Shown here in pieces: positions 26,680 through 36,120 of a stretch of 36,664 nucleotides of DNA. A program made the position numbers and the translations under genes. Each line of letters opens with the position of its first letter. Positions within the stretch are counted from its first letter, which is position 1. The notes below the pieces were generated by a model. That model worked only from the letters and a program-made list of their open reading frames with translations, was not told the origin of the DNA and ran no database searches. The stretch spans positions 1-36,664 of the forward strand of contig NZ_WUEH01000028.1 of NCBI RefSeq assembly GCF_010468615.1, written 5' to 3'. The DNA comes from Pseudodesulfovibrio sp. JC047. Its GTDB lineage: Bacteria > Desulfobacterota > Desulfovibrionia > Desulfovibrionales > Desulfovibrionaceae.

Positions 26680-28307
26680 TGATTGCCCTGGCCCTGAGTT
26701 TCATTGTCATTTTCGGATGGCAATACCTCACAGGCCCATCAGCAGAAGACCAGGCCCTCATGGCCCAAAAAGCCGCCGAGGCCGAACAGAAAACAGCATC
26801 CCTGACACAACAGCAGACCCAATCTGTTGCCACTGAGGCTGTTCCAGCCACTGACTTCATCCCCACAGCCGGAACTCAAGTGACGGTGGACACTCCGCTT
26901 TACACCGCCGTTTTCAATTCTCAAGGCGGTATCCTCGAACAGTTCATCCTCAAAAACTACAAAGATACCATCGAACCGGATTCCCCGAATGTCGATCTCA
27001 TCGGACGCAAGGCCTTTGCCAAAGGTCCACTCGGTCTGATTCTGACCAAGAACGACAAGGAATTTCACACATGGAAACGGGGCGAATGGGCCTTTTCCGG
27101 CACGGATCTGGCCATCCGGGAAGGCGATGAAGCCAAGACCTTGACCTTCAAGGGACAGTCCGGTGGATTCAACATTGAGCGTGTGCTCACGTTCAACCCC
27201 GACACCTATCTCATTACAGAATCAACCACGGTCACGAACATGACCGCAGTTGGTGTCGAAGGTTCCCTGTCCTACACCGCAGCCGCCAAATCCATGTCTG
27301 CCGAAGACGACCGCTACAACCCCACCAAGGTCGCGTACCTGACCAAGGATGGACGTGAAGAAATGGATGACCGCGACGATCTCAAGGAAACTGGATTGTC
27401 CGCTGCCGGTGAACTCAAATGGGGTGCCATCGAGTCCAACTATTTCCTGTTTGCCGTGATGCCCGGTTCCGACAGCGCGTCGTTGTCTGCTGGTGTTCAG
27501 GATGACATTTTCCGCATGGCTGTCACTGATGACGCCACGTTCATGCCCAATGTCGCCAAGACCCTCAAGGCATCATACTTCATTGGTTCGACCGACCGTG
27601 AAATGCTCGGCACCATGCCCAATCAGCTCGCCGAAGCCGTCAACTTCGGTTGGTTCGATGTTCTGGCAAAGCCGCTGCTCATCGGGCTCAACTTCTTCTA
27701 CGGCTATATCGGCAACTACGGTATCGCCATCATCATCCTGACCATCATCATCAAGCTCATCTTCTGGCCGCTGTCCCAGAAAAGCTATGGTTCCATGGAA
27801 CAAATGAAGAAGCTGCAACCCATGGTCAAAAAACTTCGTGAAAAATACGGCGACGACAAACAACGCCTGAATCAGGAAACAATGGCCCTCTACAAAACGT
27901 ACAAGGTCAATCCCATGGGCGGTTGTCTCCCCATGGTCGTTCAGATTCCAGTGTTCTTCGGTTTGTACAAGGCCTTGCTCGGTGCGGTTGAACTTCGACA
28001 CGCTCCGTTCATCGCCAACCTGCCGTTTACTGACCTGCCCTGGTTGGCAGACCTGTCCGCCAAGGATCCATACTATATCACCCCCATCATCATGGGTGCG
28101 TCCATGTTCTTGCAGCAGAAGATGACTCCGAGTGCCGGCGATCCGACTCAGCAAAAAATCATGCTGTTCATGCCACTCATATTCACCTTCATGTTCCTGC
28201 AGTTCCCGTCAGGTCTGGTTGTCTACTGGTTGTTCAACAACCTCTTGTCCATCGGACAGCAACTCATGATCGCCAGATCAACCAAAAAGGCGACACTGGA
28301 CGCTTAA
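26652..28307 (+). CDS. yidC: Membrane protein insertase YidC
   Basis: The Oxa1/YidC insertase. The start at 26652 gives [26 protein letters not shown], the N-terminal membrane helix, then a large periplasmic domain (about residues 60-340) and the conserved five-helix C-terminal core. [25 protein letters not shown] begins the core, with a cytosolic coiled-coil loop [19 protein letters not shown] and [21 protein letters not shown]. The length, 551 residues, is typical of Gram-negative YidC. The frame is open to 26616, but that extension lies inside yidD and would block the signal-anchor. Confidence 0.95.
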   Translation: MEKKEQIRLVIALALSFIVIFGWQYLTGPSAEDQALMAQKAAEAEQKTASLTQQQTQSVATEAVPATDFIPTAGTQVTVDTPLYTAVFNSQGGILEQFILKNYKDTIEPDSPNVDLIGRKAFAKGPLGLILTKNDKEFHTWKRGEWAFSGTDLAIREGDEAKTLTFKGQSGGFNIERVLTFNPDTYLITESTTVTNMTAVGVEGSLSYTAAAKSMSAEDDRYNPTKVAYLTKDGREEMDDRDDLKETGLSAAGELKWGAIESNYFLFAVMPGSDSASLSAGVQDDIFRMAVTDDATFMPNVAKTLKASYFIGSTDREMLGTMPNQLAEAVNFGWFDVLAKPLLIGLNFFYGYIGNYGIAIIILTIIIKLIFWPLSQKSYGSMEQMKKLQPMVKKLREKYGDDKQRLNQETMALYKTYKVNPMGGCLPMVVQIPVFFGLYKALLGAVELRHAPFIANLPFTDLPWLADLSAKDPYYITPIIMGASMFLQQKMTPSAGDPTQQKIMLFMPLIFTFMFLQFPSGLVVYWLFNNLLSIGQQLMIARSTKKATLDA

Positions 28308-28312
28308 CACCG

Positions 28313-28334
28313 CAACCGGGAACAACCCCGGTTG
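28313..28334 (+). other. Small hairpin between yidC and jag
   Basis: Arms CAACCGGG / CCCGGTTG with a six-base loop, directly before the jag ribosome site (GAGAGGA). There is no T tail, so it is more likely an mRNA processing or stability element than a terminator. Confidence 0.5.
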
Positions 28335-28348
28335 AGAGGAATACAAAC

Positions 28349-29401
28349 ATGAGTGACTTCAAAGAATTCCAGGGAAAAGACCTGGACGAAGCCATAGAAT
28401 CCGCTTGCGATTACTTCAATCTCAAACGGGACCGCCTGGAGATCGAAATCCTGGCTGGCGGTTCAAGCGGAATCTTCGGCATCATGGGTGTCAAAAAAGC
28501 CAAAGTTCATGCTCGTCCCCGTGCCCAAGTCAATACAACGGACATTCTCAACGACGACAAAACGGCTCAACCCAAAGAAAAAACACAGCAGAAAACCAAG
28601 ACCAAACCGGCTCCCAAAGCAAAAAACAAGCCGGCAGCCAAACCGAAAAGCAAGCCCGCGCCCAAGCCGAAAAAAACCCCTGTGGCACCGGCTGAAACAA
28701 ACGAGCCGAACGGTAACCTCATCAAAGAGGAAATCTTCAATGACGTGAACGGCAATGTCGCTCCGTCGGAAGAAGCCCCCAGACCCGCGCGCAAACCCCG
28801 CGAACGCAAGCCTCGTCAGGCCGCTCCCCGTGAGCGCAAACCGCGAGAAAAACAGCGCGACACCAAACCTCGTCCTCAACGAGAAGAACGTCCTCGCGCC
28901 AACATGGCCGACTTTGACCCGACCGTGCTTGAAGCTGCGGTCAACGAAGTCATGGTCAAGCTGCTTGAACCGATCGTGGGAGAGACGACCATCAACATCA
29001 CCATCGAGACGGATCGGGTGAAGGTCTTCATCGACGATGACGACAACTCCGGTCTGATTATCGGTCGTGAAGGACAGACGCTCTCGTCCATCCAATATCT
29101 GGTCAATCGCCTTGTTTCCCGACAGATGGAAGCCTCTGTCCGCATTCAGGTGGACACTGGCGACTACCGTGAACGACAGGATGACAAACTTCGTCAAATC
29201 GCTTGGCATCTGGCTGAAAAAGCCGGCAATCTGGGTCGCACCCAGTCCACCAAGCCACTGTCTTCCTACCATCGTCGGGTCGTGCATCTGGCGCTTCAGG
29301 AGAATGAAACCGTTTTCACCCGGTCCAAGGGTGACGGTCCCATGAAACGTGTTCTGATCGTTCCCAAAAATCGCAAAAACGGCAGTTACGCCCGCGATTA
29401 A
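28349..29401 (+). CDS. jag: RNA-binding protein Jag/KhpB
   Basis: A 350-residue protein with an N-terminal Jag_N domain (about 1-52: FQGKDLDEAIESACDYFNL...GIFGIMGVKKAKV), a long low-complexity linker, a KH domain (about 190-270: VKVFIDDDDNSGLIIGREGQTL) and a C-terminal R3H domain (about 275-345: KPLSSYHRRVVHLAL). In firmicutes KhpB binds RNA with KhpA and affects cell division. The linker (about 75-185) is unusually long and rich in Lys, Pro, Ala and Arg, so the protein is much larger than the usual 200-250 residues. GAGAGGA precedes the ATG. Confidence 0.92.
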   Translation: MSDFKEFQGKDLDEAIESACDYFNLKRDRLEIEILAGGSSGIFGIMGVKKAKVHARPRAQVNTTDILNDDKTAQPKEKTQQKTKTKPAPKAKNKPAAKPKSKPAPKPKKTPVAPAETNEPNGNLIKEEIFNDVNGNVAPSEEAPRPARKPRERKPRQAAPRERKPREKQRDTKPRPQREERPRANMADFDPTVLEAAVNEVMVKLLEPIVGETTINITIETDRVKVFIDDDDNSGLIIGREGQTLSSIQYLVNRLVSRQMEASVRIQVDTGDYRERQDDKLRQIAWHLAEKAGNLGRTQSTKPLSSYHRRVVHLALQENETVFTRSKGDGPMKRVLIVPKNRKNGSYARD

Positions 29402-29424
29402 GGTTCGAACTTTCGACGAATATT

Positions 29425-29452
29425 CAAAGACCGCTTTTCGAAGCGGTCTTTG
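29425..29452 (+). terminator. Hairpin with UUCG tetraloop after jag
   Basis: Arms CAAAGACCGCTT / AAGCGGTCTTTG around a TTCG loop, a very stable hairpin. The T tail is short, so it may attenuate mnmE expression or protect the jag 3' end without fully terminating. Confidence 0.7.
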
Positions 29453-29616
29453 TTCGTTGAGATAAAGACAACGGGCTGAAGCCGTCCGCTTCAAAAACCT
29501 GACACCGCCCTCTTTTCAGCAGCCTGAAAACCCTCTTGTCCAACGCGGTGCGTTTGCACTCTTCCATCCACCTTTTTTCCTTTTGCCTTTCCCGAAAAAG
29601 GCCTATAAACACCCTC

Positions 29617-31008
29617 ATGCTTGATCCACGACTCGCCAAAGACACCATTGCCGCCATTGCCACTCCGCCCGGAGATGGTGGTGTGGGCATCATTCGTATC
29701 AGCGGCAGCCAATGCCGAACCGTTGCGACAGCTCTCTTCCGATCTGTCAATCCCCATTTCACGGACTTTGTTCCATACCGACTCCACTATGGGCACGTAC
29801 TCGATGCTCACGGAGCCGAACTGGATGACGTTTTGTGCGCATTCATTCCCGGTCCAAAGTCGTACACTGGCGAGGACATTGTGGAAATCAACTGCCATGG
29901 TGGCCGGACCATCCTGTCCACCGTGCTGGAAGAAATTCTTCGATACAAAGTCAGGCTGGCGGAACGGGGAGAATTCACCTACCGGGCCTTCATGAATGGT
30001 CGCATGGACCTTTCTCAGGCCGAAGCCGTGGCCGAAATGATCCACGCACCAACCAAGGCCGCCATGCACCTGGCACAGGTCAAACGATCTGGGCTTCTCG
30101 GACAGAAGATCGCACACCTCAGGACACAATTGGAACAGCTTCGAGCGCAGTTGTGCATCGCCGTCGATTTTCCCGAAGACGAGCTCGAATGTCTGTCTCC
30201 TGAAGAACTCATTGAAACATCCGCCTCCGTCCGCACCGAAATAACGGAATTGCTTGCTGCCGTAGACCGGACAAAAGCATGGCGGGAAGGCGCACTGGTC
30301 GTACTGGCTGGCCGCGTCAACGCCGGAAAATCCAGCCTGATGAATGCCTTGCTCGGTCGAAACCGGGCCATTGTCACAGACCAACCCGGCACCACTCGCG
30401 ACTATCTCGAAGAATCCATCAATCTCGACGGGCTGACGATTCGTCTGGCTGACACGGCGGGTATCCGGGCAACAAACGATGTCATCGAAGCCGCCGGTCT
30501 TGAAAAGGGACGGGAACTCATGGAACAGGCGGATCTTGTCCTGCTTCTGGCAGACGGCTCCGCCCCGTTGACTGAAGAGACATTGACCACAGCCGCGACA
30601 CTCGATCCTCAAAAAACACTTTTTGTTCTCAACAAGGCCGACCTGAAGGACTTCTCCAACGAAACCGCCGCGCCTCTCGCAAATAACGACTTCGAAAGCA
30701 TCACCATTTCTGCGAAAACCGGCCAGGATATTGACACCTTGTGCGCCCGGATTCGGGAACGTATCCTTCATGGAGAGGGACAGCCTGACCCGGATGAACT
30801 TGCACCCAATGCACGACAGGCCGCCATATTGGCGGATGCCGCGCACGAACTGTCGGGCCTTGAGCAAGACGCGGCAGCAAATATTCCCTACGACCTGTTG
30901 AGTGTTCGGCTGGAAACAGCGTGTACCACGCTCTCCGGTATTACCGGTGAAATCGCCTCCAACGATGTGCTCAACGCCATTTTCGACACATTCTGCATAG
31001 GAAAATAG
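29617..31008 (+). CDS. mnmE: tRNA modification GTPase MnmE
   Basis: With MnmG, it makes the 5-carboxymethylaminomethyl group on wobble uridine of several tRNAs. The product is 463 residues from MLDPRLAKDTIAAIATPPGDGG. The N-terminal formyl-THF-binding domain is followed by a GTPase domain inserted in a helical domain: G1 GRVNAGKSSLMNALLG, G2 region QPGTTRD, G3 DTAGIR, G4 NKAD, and the invariant C-terminal FCIGK with its essential Cys. The frame is open to 29536, but family similarity begins at 29617. Confidence 0.95.
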   Translation: MLDPRLAKDTIAAIATPPGDGGVGIIRISGSQCRTVATALFRSVNPHFTDFVPYRLHYGHVLDAHGAELDDVLCAFIPGPKSYTGEDIVEINCHGGRTILSTVLEEILRYKVRLAERGEFTYRAFMNGRMDLSQAEAVAEMIHAPTKAAMHLAQVKRSGLLGQKIAHLRTQLEQLRAQLCIAVDFPEDELECLSPEELIETSASVRTEITELLAAVDRTKAWREGALVVLAGRVNAGKSSLMNALLGRNRAIVTDQPGTTRDYLEESINLDGLTIRLADTAGIRATNDVIEAAGLEKGRELMEQADLVLLLADGSAPLTEETLTTAATLDPQKTLFVLNKADLKDFSNETAAPLANNDFESITISAKTGQDIDTLCARIRERILHGEGQPDPDELAPNARQAAILADAAHELSGLEQDAAANIPYDLLSVRLETACTTLSGITGEIASNDVLNAIFDTFCIGK

Positions 31009-31010
31009 CC

Positions 31011-31280
31011 ATGATAGACGACACAGACACCATTGATGTACAACATGTCACCTGTGGCCTGGTGCCGCTGATGCAAACCCACCTCGAAGGATCTGAACCC
31101 GAAGTCGAGACCGTCAGGTTCAAGGTCCGTCAAGGAATTCAGACCGAATTATGGAACTCGTTCGGCACCGGCAGCAGATGGCGCCTGACCGAAGTCAAGG
31201 AAGAACTGTTTTACGATCTCTATAGCTTCATCCGTGTGGAACAATCGGAACTCGATCCACTCGGCCTGATGGATTTCTAG
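31011..31280 (+). CDS. Hypothetical protein, 89 aa, downstream of mnmE
   Basis: An acidic 89-residue cytosolic protein with no recognised domain. The sequence is predicted to be mixed alpha/beta, with a central VETVRFKVRQGIQTELWNSFGTG and LTEVKEELFYDLYSFIRVEQ. It starts two bases after the mnmE stop and is followed by a strong terminator, so it closes the rpmH-mnmE operon and is probably translated by coupling. Function is unknown. Confidence 0.7.
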   Translation: MIDDTDTIDVQHVTCGLVPLMQTHLEGSEPEVETVRFKVRQGIQTELWNSFGTGSRWRLTEVKEELFYDLYSFIRVEQSELDPLGLMDF

Positions 31281-31286
31281 CCACAA

Positions 31287-31321
31287 AAAAGCCCCGGTAC
31301 GCATGACGTACCGGGGCTTTT
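31287..31321. terminator. Rho-independent terminator after the mnmE operon
   Basis: Arms AAAAGCCCCGGTAC / GTACCGGGGCTTTT with a seven-base loop. The stem is flanked by A and T runs and serves both the mnmE operon and the convergent nhaA. Confidence 0.9.
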
Positions 31322-31332
31322 CATTGAGAATT

Positions 31333-32712
31333 CTACTTGACTTCGCTCAAATAATCTTCAGGCTTGGCACCGTTCTTCGACGCATCTGGAGCCAGATACT
31401 TGAGAACCAGATAACCAAGTACTCCCGAGACCAATGAGGCGAACAGAATCGCGATCTTGGACAGTTCAACAAGCCTGGATCCTTCTTCAAATGCCAGATT
31501 CGCAATGAAGATCGACATGGTGAAACCGACACCCGCAAGACAGGCCGCCCCCCACAAATGAACCAAAGTGGTCCGATCCGGGAACTCCGCCCAACCAAGT
31601 TTGTTGACAATCCAACACGCACCCGTCACACCGATCTGCTTCCCCACGACCAGCCCAAAGAATACACCGAGCGACACCGGCGTCACCAATTCATTGATGA
31701 TATCTCCTTCCAAAGCAACCCCGGCATTGGCCAAGGCAAAAATCGGCATGATGAAAAACGACACCCATGGATGCAGGGCATGCTCGATATTCTGCAACGG
31801 CGTTGTGGCGGCTTCATATGAATTTTCCAACGAATGCAGGGCCATCTGCTGTTCCTTATTCGTCAGCACGGTCTTGCCCGGCGTGATCGCCATTTCGAAA
31901 ACCTCGGCGGCGTGCCGCAACTCTTCAACAAAGGTGGAACAATTCATCCGCGTCCCTGCGGGAATGGTCATGGCCGCCAGTACGCCTGCGATGGTCGCGT
32001 GAATGCCTGACAAGAGAAACGCAAACCACACCACGATCCCAAGCACTAAATATGGAATTGAATGGCGGATGCCCCACCGCAAATTCAAAATAGCCATCAG
32101 TCCGAGGACCGCCAATCCTATAAACAACGCCGTGAGATTCAGTGACGCCGTGTAAAAAATGGCGATGACCAAAATGGCCCCGATATCATCCACGATGGCC
32201 ACAGCTGTCAGAAATATTTTGACACCAATGGGTACCCGGCTCCCGAGCAATGACATGATGCCAAGGGCAAACGCAATATCCGTGGCCATGGGAATGCCCC
32301 AACCTGCCGCCGATTCCTGCCCCGCGTTCAGACTGATAAAAATCAGGGCCGGAATAGCCATGCCACCCACGGCCGCAGCCACCGGCATGATGGTCTGACT
32401 GGGCGTGGACAGTCCGCCCACCAACAGTTCCCGCTTGATTTCAAGGCCCACGAGAAAAAAGAAAATGGCCATCAAGCCATCATTAATCCATAAAATCGCG
32501 GCCTTTGACAGCACCCAATCACCGATACCGACGGTGAGTTTGGTCGCCCACAAGGCATGGTAACTTGCGGCCCAGGGCGAATTGGCCCAGACCAAAGCCG
32601 CAATGGTGCACACCATCAAGGCGATACCACCTGCGGCCTCCATCTTGAAAAACTTGTCAAACGAACTCAGCAAATAGTGAATTGGCAACCGATCTTCTTT
32701 GGTGTGACTCAT
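31333..32712 (-). CDS. nhaA: Na+/H+ antiporter NhaA
   Basis: An inner-membrane antiporter that exports sodium in exchange for protons. The ion-binding pair is visible as VAIVDDIGAILVIAIFY (Asp175, Asp176), with the supporting Asp145 in PMATDIAFALG. LAGVGFTMSIFIANLAF near the end is the family C-terminal signature. At 459 residues it is longer than the 388-residue E. coli protein, with an insertion around residues 280-330 (KEQQMALHSLENSYEAATTP), as seen in a common longer NhaA subtype. It stands alone, convergent with the mnmE operon. Confidence 0.94.
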   Translation of the reverse strand: MSHTKEDRLPIHYLLSSFDKFFKMEAAGGIALMVCTIAALVWANSPWAASYHALWATKLTVGIGDWVLSKAAILWINDGLMAIFFFLVGLEIKRELLVGGLSTPSQTIMPVAAAVGGMAIPALIFISLNAGQESAAGWGIPMATDIAFALGIMSLLGSRVPIGVKIFLTAVAIVDDIGAILVIAIFYTASLNLTALFIGLAVLGLMAILNLRWGIRHSIPYLVLGIVVWFAFLLSGIHATIAGVLAAMTIPAGTRMNCSTFVEELRHAAEVFEMAITPGKTVLTNKEQQMALHSLENSYEAATTPLQNIEHALHPWVSFFIMPIFALANAGVALEGDIINELVTPVSLGVFFGLVVGKQIGVTGACWIVNKLGWAEFPDRTTLVHLWGAACLAGVGFTMSIFIANLAFEEGSRLVELSKIAILFASLVSGVLGYLVLKYLAPDASKNGAKPEDYLSEVK

Positions 32713-32872
32713 CCATCTCTCCCGTGGTTAACTGCGGCAGTATAGCACCATTTCAAAACAGGGCAAACGCCAACGGAAAGGTAGTGTCATCCGTTTTTTG
32801 TCCCGCTCTGGTTGTCTTCTGGCTTCAAGTGATTCATAACCGTGTATCTTCACATTCAATCAAGGACCCATC

Positions 32873-33322
32873 ATGCGCAAAGGATATACGGATGACGCTT
32901 CGATCATTGCTGAAATTCTGGCCGAGGCCGATGTCCTCTGGCTGGCTCTCACCGACGCCGACGGCCCGTATTGCGTCCCTGTCAACTTTGCGGCGAATGG
33001 AAATACCATCTATATTCACACAGGTAAATATGGACGTAAGGCCACGGCCCTAGCCACCGGCGCGCCTGTTGCATTTTCTGCGGCCGTGGACGTCCGAATG
33101 CGTGCTGGTGGCGATACGGCCTGCGATCAAGGCTACCTCTTCCGCTCGATCATGGGCCAAGGCATTCCCAGACAGCTCGACCATGCCGAAAAACACATCG
33201 GGCTGGATCAACTCGCAACCAAATACATGAAAACCAGACTTCCCTACCAAAAATCCGTTCTTTCTGCCACAATTGTCTACGCAATTGCGATTGAAACCAT
33301 ATCCGCACGGATCAAGGAGTGA
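32873..33322 (+). CDS. PNPOx-fold flavin-binding protein
   Basis: A 149-residue protein of the pyridoxamine 5'-phosphate oxidase-like split-barrel family, near the NimA-type flavin reductases. The N-terminus DVLWLALTDADGPYCVPVNFAANGNTIYIHTGKYGRK is typical of the FMN-binding barrel. Some relatives reduce nitroimidazoles, and the true substrate is unknown. AAGGA precedes the ATG. It is the first of a compact plus-strand run with the GDSL hydrolase, threonine aldolase and LOG remnant. Confidence 0.8.
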   Translation: MRKGYTDDASIIAEILAEADVLWLALTDADGPYCVPVNFAANGNTIYIHTGKYGRKATALATGAPVAFSAAVDVRMRAGGDTACDQGYLFRSIMGQGIPRQLDHAEKHIGLDQLATKYMKTRLPYQKSVLSATIVYAIAIETISARIKE

Positions 33323-33326
33323 CACG

Positions 33327-33905
33327 ATGATACTCTGCTTTCTCGGTGATTCTCTCACATTGGGCTATGGGGACGAAACAACACTCGGCTGGCCGGGACG
33401 CATCACCCAAATTCTCAAAAAAACGGGGAAAGACGTCACCAGCTACAATCTCGGAATTCGCAAAAACGCCAGTATTTGTCTGGAACAACAATGGCTTTCC
33501 GAGGTGCAAACACGCATCCTCACCGACGTTCCACTCAAGCTCGTGTTCAGCTTCGGCGTTGCCGACGTCATGAATGACATTGCACTCGAAGACACCCTCC
33601 AGGCGGCTGACTCCGTTTTCAAAACAGCTCAAAAGCTGGGCGAGGTCCTGTTTATCGGTCCCACCCCAGTTCTCAACAGCGAAATCAATGGCCACATCAA
33701 GACCATTGGCACCGCTATTTCAACACGTTGCACCCAAATGGATATCCCGTGCGTCCTCCCCTTTGACAGCATGGAATGTTCCGCAGTATACGAGCAGGCC
33801 TTGAGCAACGGCGATAGTGTACATCCAACGGCAGATGGATACGCGGCCATTGCCAAACATATTATACACAATAACGTTGCCCGAACCTTTTTCGGGTTGG
33901 AGTAA
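33327..33905 (+). CDS. GDSL-family hydrolase/esterase
   Basis: A 192-residue SGNH hydrolase. The nucleophile motif FLGDSLTLGYG is at the N-terminus, and the Asp/His pair appears as DSVHPTADGYAAIAKHI. The start at 33327 is set by AAGGAG; the longer frame from 33273 lies inside the previous gene. There is no signal peptide, so a cytosolic esterase or thioesterase is likely. The usual block III Asn (GxND) is replaced by GVADVMND, so the third conserved motif is altered but Asn is still near. Confidence 0.82.
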   Translation: MILCFLGDSLTLGYGDETTLGWPGRITQILKKTGKDVTSYNLGIRKNASICLEQQWLSEVQTRILTDVPLKLVFSFGVADVMNDIALEDTLQAADSVFKTAQKLGEVLFIGPTPVLNSEINGHIKTIGTAISTRCTQMDIPCVLPFDSMECSAVYEQALSNGDSVHPTADGYAAIAKHIIHNNVARTFFGLE

Positions 33906-33911
33906 GGTAGT

Positions 33912-34952
33912 ATGAGTCCTCTCAAATCTTTTGCCAGCGACAACAACTCCGGGGCGCATCCCGCCATCATGGAAGCCATTGTCAAAGCCAATGACGGATT
34001 CCTGAAATCCTACGGTGACGACGAAATGTCCATCCACACCGATGAGGTCTTCAAGGAATTCTTCGGTTCCCAGGCGCGTATCCATTACGTGACGACCGGA
34101 ACCGCGGCCAACGTTCTGGGACTGCGTTCAGTCACCCAGACCTACAATTCGGTCCTTTGCGCTGAACAGGCCCACATCAACAACGACGAATGTGGCGCAC
34201 CCGAGGCATTTGGCGGCATCAAGCTCGTCCCCATTCCCTCCGAAGACGGCAAACTGACGCCCGGAGCCATTGCCCCGTATCTCGGCCATGTGGGATTCGT
34301 TCACGCCTCCCAACCCAAGGTCATTTCCATCACCCAACCCACGGAACTGGGCAAGCTTTACACCTTGAAGGAAATCGAGGACCTCGTGGAATTCGCCCAT
34401 GACCGGGACCTGCTCCTGCACATGGACGGAGCGCGCATTGCCAACGCCTGCGCCGCATTGGACTGTTCATTTTTCGACATGACCACGGCTCTGGATGTGG
34501 ATTTCATCTCCTTTGGGGGAACCAAAAACGGCTGTCTGCTCGGCGAAGCCGTGATCTTCCTCAAACCGAATATAGGTGAAGGCTTCCAATACCTCCGCAA
34601 ACAGGCCATGCAGCTCGTATCCAAGATGCGTTTTGTATCCGCTCAACTGGAACAGTATCTGGCCGATGATTTATGGTTGAAAAATGCCCGGCACGCCAAC
34701 GCCATGGCACAACGGCTGGCTGACAAGGCCGGAGCCATTGACGGCGTCACGATCAAGGGCACGGTTGATTGCAACGCGCTGTTTGCTTCCATTCCCCCGG
34801 AAGCCTCTGAAATTCTCCTCGAAAAATATTACTTTTACGTATGGGACGAACACGATCACACGGTCCGCTGGATGACCTCATGGGCCACGACCGAAGCCAT
34901 GGTCGATGAATTCGTCTCGGATATTGAAAAGGCGGTCAAAGCGCTCTCATGA
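33912..34952 (+). CDS. ltaE: Low-specificity L-threonine aldolase
   Basis: A PLP enzyme that splits threonine (and allo-threonine) into glycine and acetaldehyde. The 346-residue protein has FASDNNSGAHPAIMEAI at the N-terminus, the Asp/His-type MDGARIANACAAL segment and the Schiff-base lysine in DFISFGGTKNGCLLGEA. A TAAGG element precedes the ATG. The stop overlaps the ATG of the LOG remnant (ATGA), so the pair was translationally coupled before the remnant decayed. Confidence 0.9.
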   Translation: MSPLKSFASDNNSGAHPAIMEAIVKANDGFLKSYGDDEMSIHTDEVFKEFFGSQARIHYVTTGTAANVLGLRSVTQTYNSVLCAEQAHINNDECGAPEAFGGIKLVPIPSEDGKLTPGAIAPYLGHVGFVHASQPKVISITQPTELGKLYTLKEIEDLVEFAHDRDLLLHMDGARIANACAALDCSFFDMTTALDVDFISFGGTKNGCLLGEAVIFLKPNIGEGFQYLRKQAMQLVSKMRFVSAQLEQYLADDLWLKNARHANAMAQRLADKAGAIDGVTIKGTVDCNALFASIPPEASEILLEKYYFYVWDEHDHTVRWMTSWATTEAMVDEFVSDIEKAVKALS

Positions 34953-35095
34953 AAAGAATCTGCGTCTACCTCGGGTCCAATCCAGGCACCAACCCGGCCT
35001 ATGGCGAAAGTGCGGAAACCCTGGCTAAAGAGCTTGCTCATCGCGGACTCGGCACGCACGAAGAGTTTTTCGAAGCCCTGACGTGGAATCACTGA
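34949..35095 (+). pseudogene. Remnant of a LOG-family (TIGR00730) gene with internal deletion
   Basis: A 48-codon frame begins MKRICVYLGSNPGTNPAYGE, the usual N-terminus of LOG-family (cytokinin-type nucleoside 5'-monophosphate phosphoribohydrolase-like) proteins. After LAHRGLG it jumps to THEEFFEALTW, which belongs to the family's later GGxGTxEE motif, about 90-100 residues downstream in intact members. It then stops within two codons. The junction (about 35043-35053, GCGGACTCGGC) is where both parent sites, RGLG and GGLGT, could share bases, suggesting deletion through short homology. The product cannot be active. It follows ltaE by ATGA overlap. Confidence 0.75.
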
Positions 35096-35325
35096 TCTAT
35101 CTTTGTATCCATTGTAATCATAAGTCTTTTTCAACGACTTTTGCCGCCTGGGCACAGACAAGCACACCCTGGTATACAGTCCGTATACCAGGGTGAAATT
35201 CGTTTATTTTGGGCGTTTAGTTGTGATTTTCTGAGCTGTCATGCTGGGAGCATTTTTCAAAACCAATGCGATGTCAAGCGGTTAGCCACCCTACCGACTG
35301 ACATATGAAACAGCGGAGGTTGCCT
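35096..35325. other. Intergenic region with perfect inverted repeat
   Basis: No gene is supported. The main element is a 13-base perfect inverted repeat at 35165-35195. The rest is AT-richer than the genes to the left. I saw no tRNA gene or clear attachment-site duplication. Confidence 0.45.
35165..35195 (+). terminator. Terminator-like inverted repeat
   Basis: Arms CACCCTGGTATAC / GTATACCAGGGTG with a five-base loop, followed on the plus strand by a T-rich stretch (AAATTCGTTTATTTT). It probably ends the ltaE-LOG transcript. Confidence 0.6.
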
Positions 35326-36060
35326 TTACGGCAATGGCACTTGTCGTTTTTTACACATGACATAGAGAGAGACGATTGCGCAGACTCCATGAAAAACACA
35401 CGTCAACAAATAGCCTGTTTGCCAATAACCGAACCAGACAATCAGAGACATACACAAGATCGACCAGAAAAAAACAAGATGGAGCAGAAGATTCAAGGCC
35501 TTGGATTGCCAGATAGACACCAACATGACGGCAAACACGACATAAAGAAAGGTGGTATAGTAATTGAGGAAAGCTATTGTGTGTTCACCAAACAAGCTGG
35601 AAATCCAGATGGTTGGGAGAGAGAGCATCAAAAAGAAAGCCACAGGACAATCCCGTTTATCAAGATGAGAAAGAGTCAACCATGTGGATACTTTTTTCAT
35701 CTGAATGAAGCCCAGTCCCAAAGCGAGAATTGAAAAGACCAGAAAGGCCGTCAAGGATACGGGGATATCAGATGCCAAACCTGCGACAATAGCGGAAAGA
35801 AACAACACGGCAGGATAATAGAGAAAAATAAGGAGACAGACGGACAACGCCAGGATTGCGAATTTTCCCACATCACGAAGAGTCAGGAAAAAAGTTGTAA
35901 TATAAACGCCAAAAAACACGGAATAGGCCCCGGCTTGCATAGCCGAGTATCCAAGTGGAGCCATTACTGGGTCAACTTCCAAATATCCCCTGATTTGATT
36001 GCTCTTCATGGCGAGCACAATAAGCACCAATACTTTGTATATCTGTGTGTATGAAATCAT
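35326..36060 (-). CDS. Hypothetical polytopic membrane protein, 244 aa
   Basis: A strongly hydrophobic protein with about seven probable membrane segments (for example YSVFFGVYITTFFL, LALSVCLLIFLYYPAVLFLSAIVAGLA, LLLHLVFFWSILCMSLIVWFGYW) and a basic C-terminus. I do not recognise the family. Base composition is visibly AT-richer than in the core genes of the window. It lies 60 bases downstream of the Rhs fragment on the same strand. That position would suit an immunity protein or an Rhs-linked passenger, but nothing in its sequence proves it. Confidence 0.6.
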   Translation of the reverse strand: MISYTQIYKVLVLIVLAMKSNQIRGYLEVDPVMAPLGYSAMQAGAYSVFFGVYITTFFLTLRDVGKFAILALSVCLLIFLYYPAVLFLSAIVAGLASDIPVSLTAFLVFSILALGLGFIQMKKVSTWLTLSHLDKRDCPVAFFLMLSLPTIWISSLFGEHTIAFLNYYTTFLYVVFAVMLVSIWQSKALNLLLHLVFFWSILCMSLIVWFGYWQTGYLLTCVFHGVCAIVSLYVMCKKRQVPLP

Positions 36061-36120
36061 ATCTCTTTGAGCATTGCCGCTCCTTTTCTAATCGTAACGG
36101 CAATGCTGTTCAGGTTCATT

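Noticed and set aside
29491..30867. 458-codon frame antisense to mnmE, and similar long frames antisense to purU and jag
   Set aside because: These are shadows of well-identified genes, with Phe/Val/Gly-rich sequence typical of reverse-strand reading.
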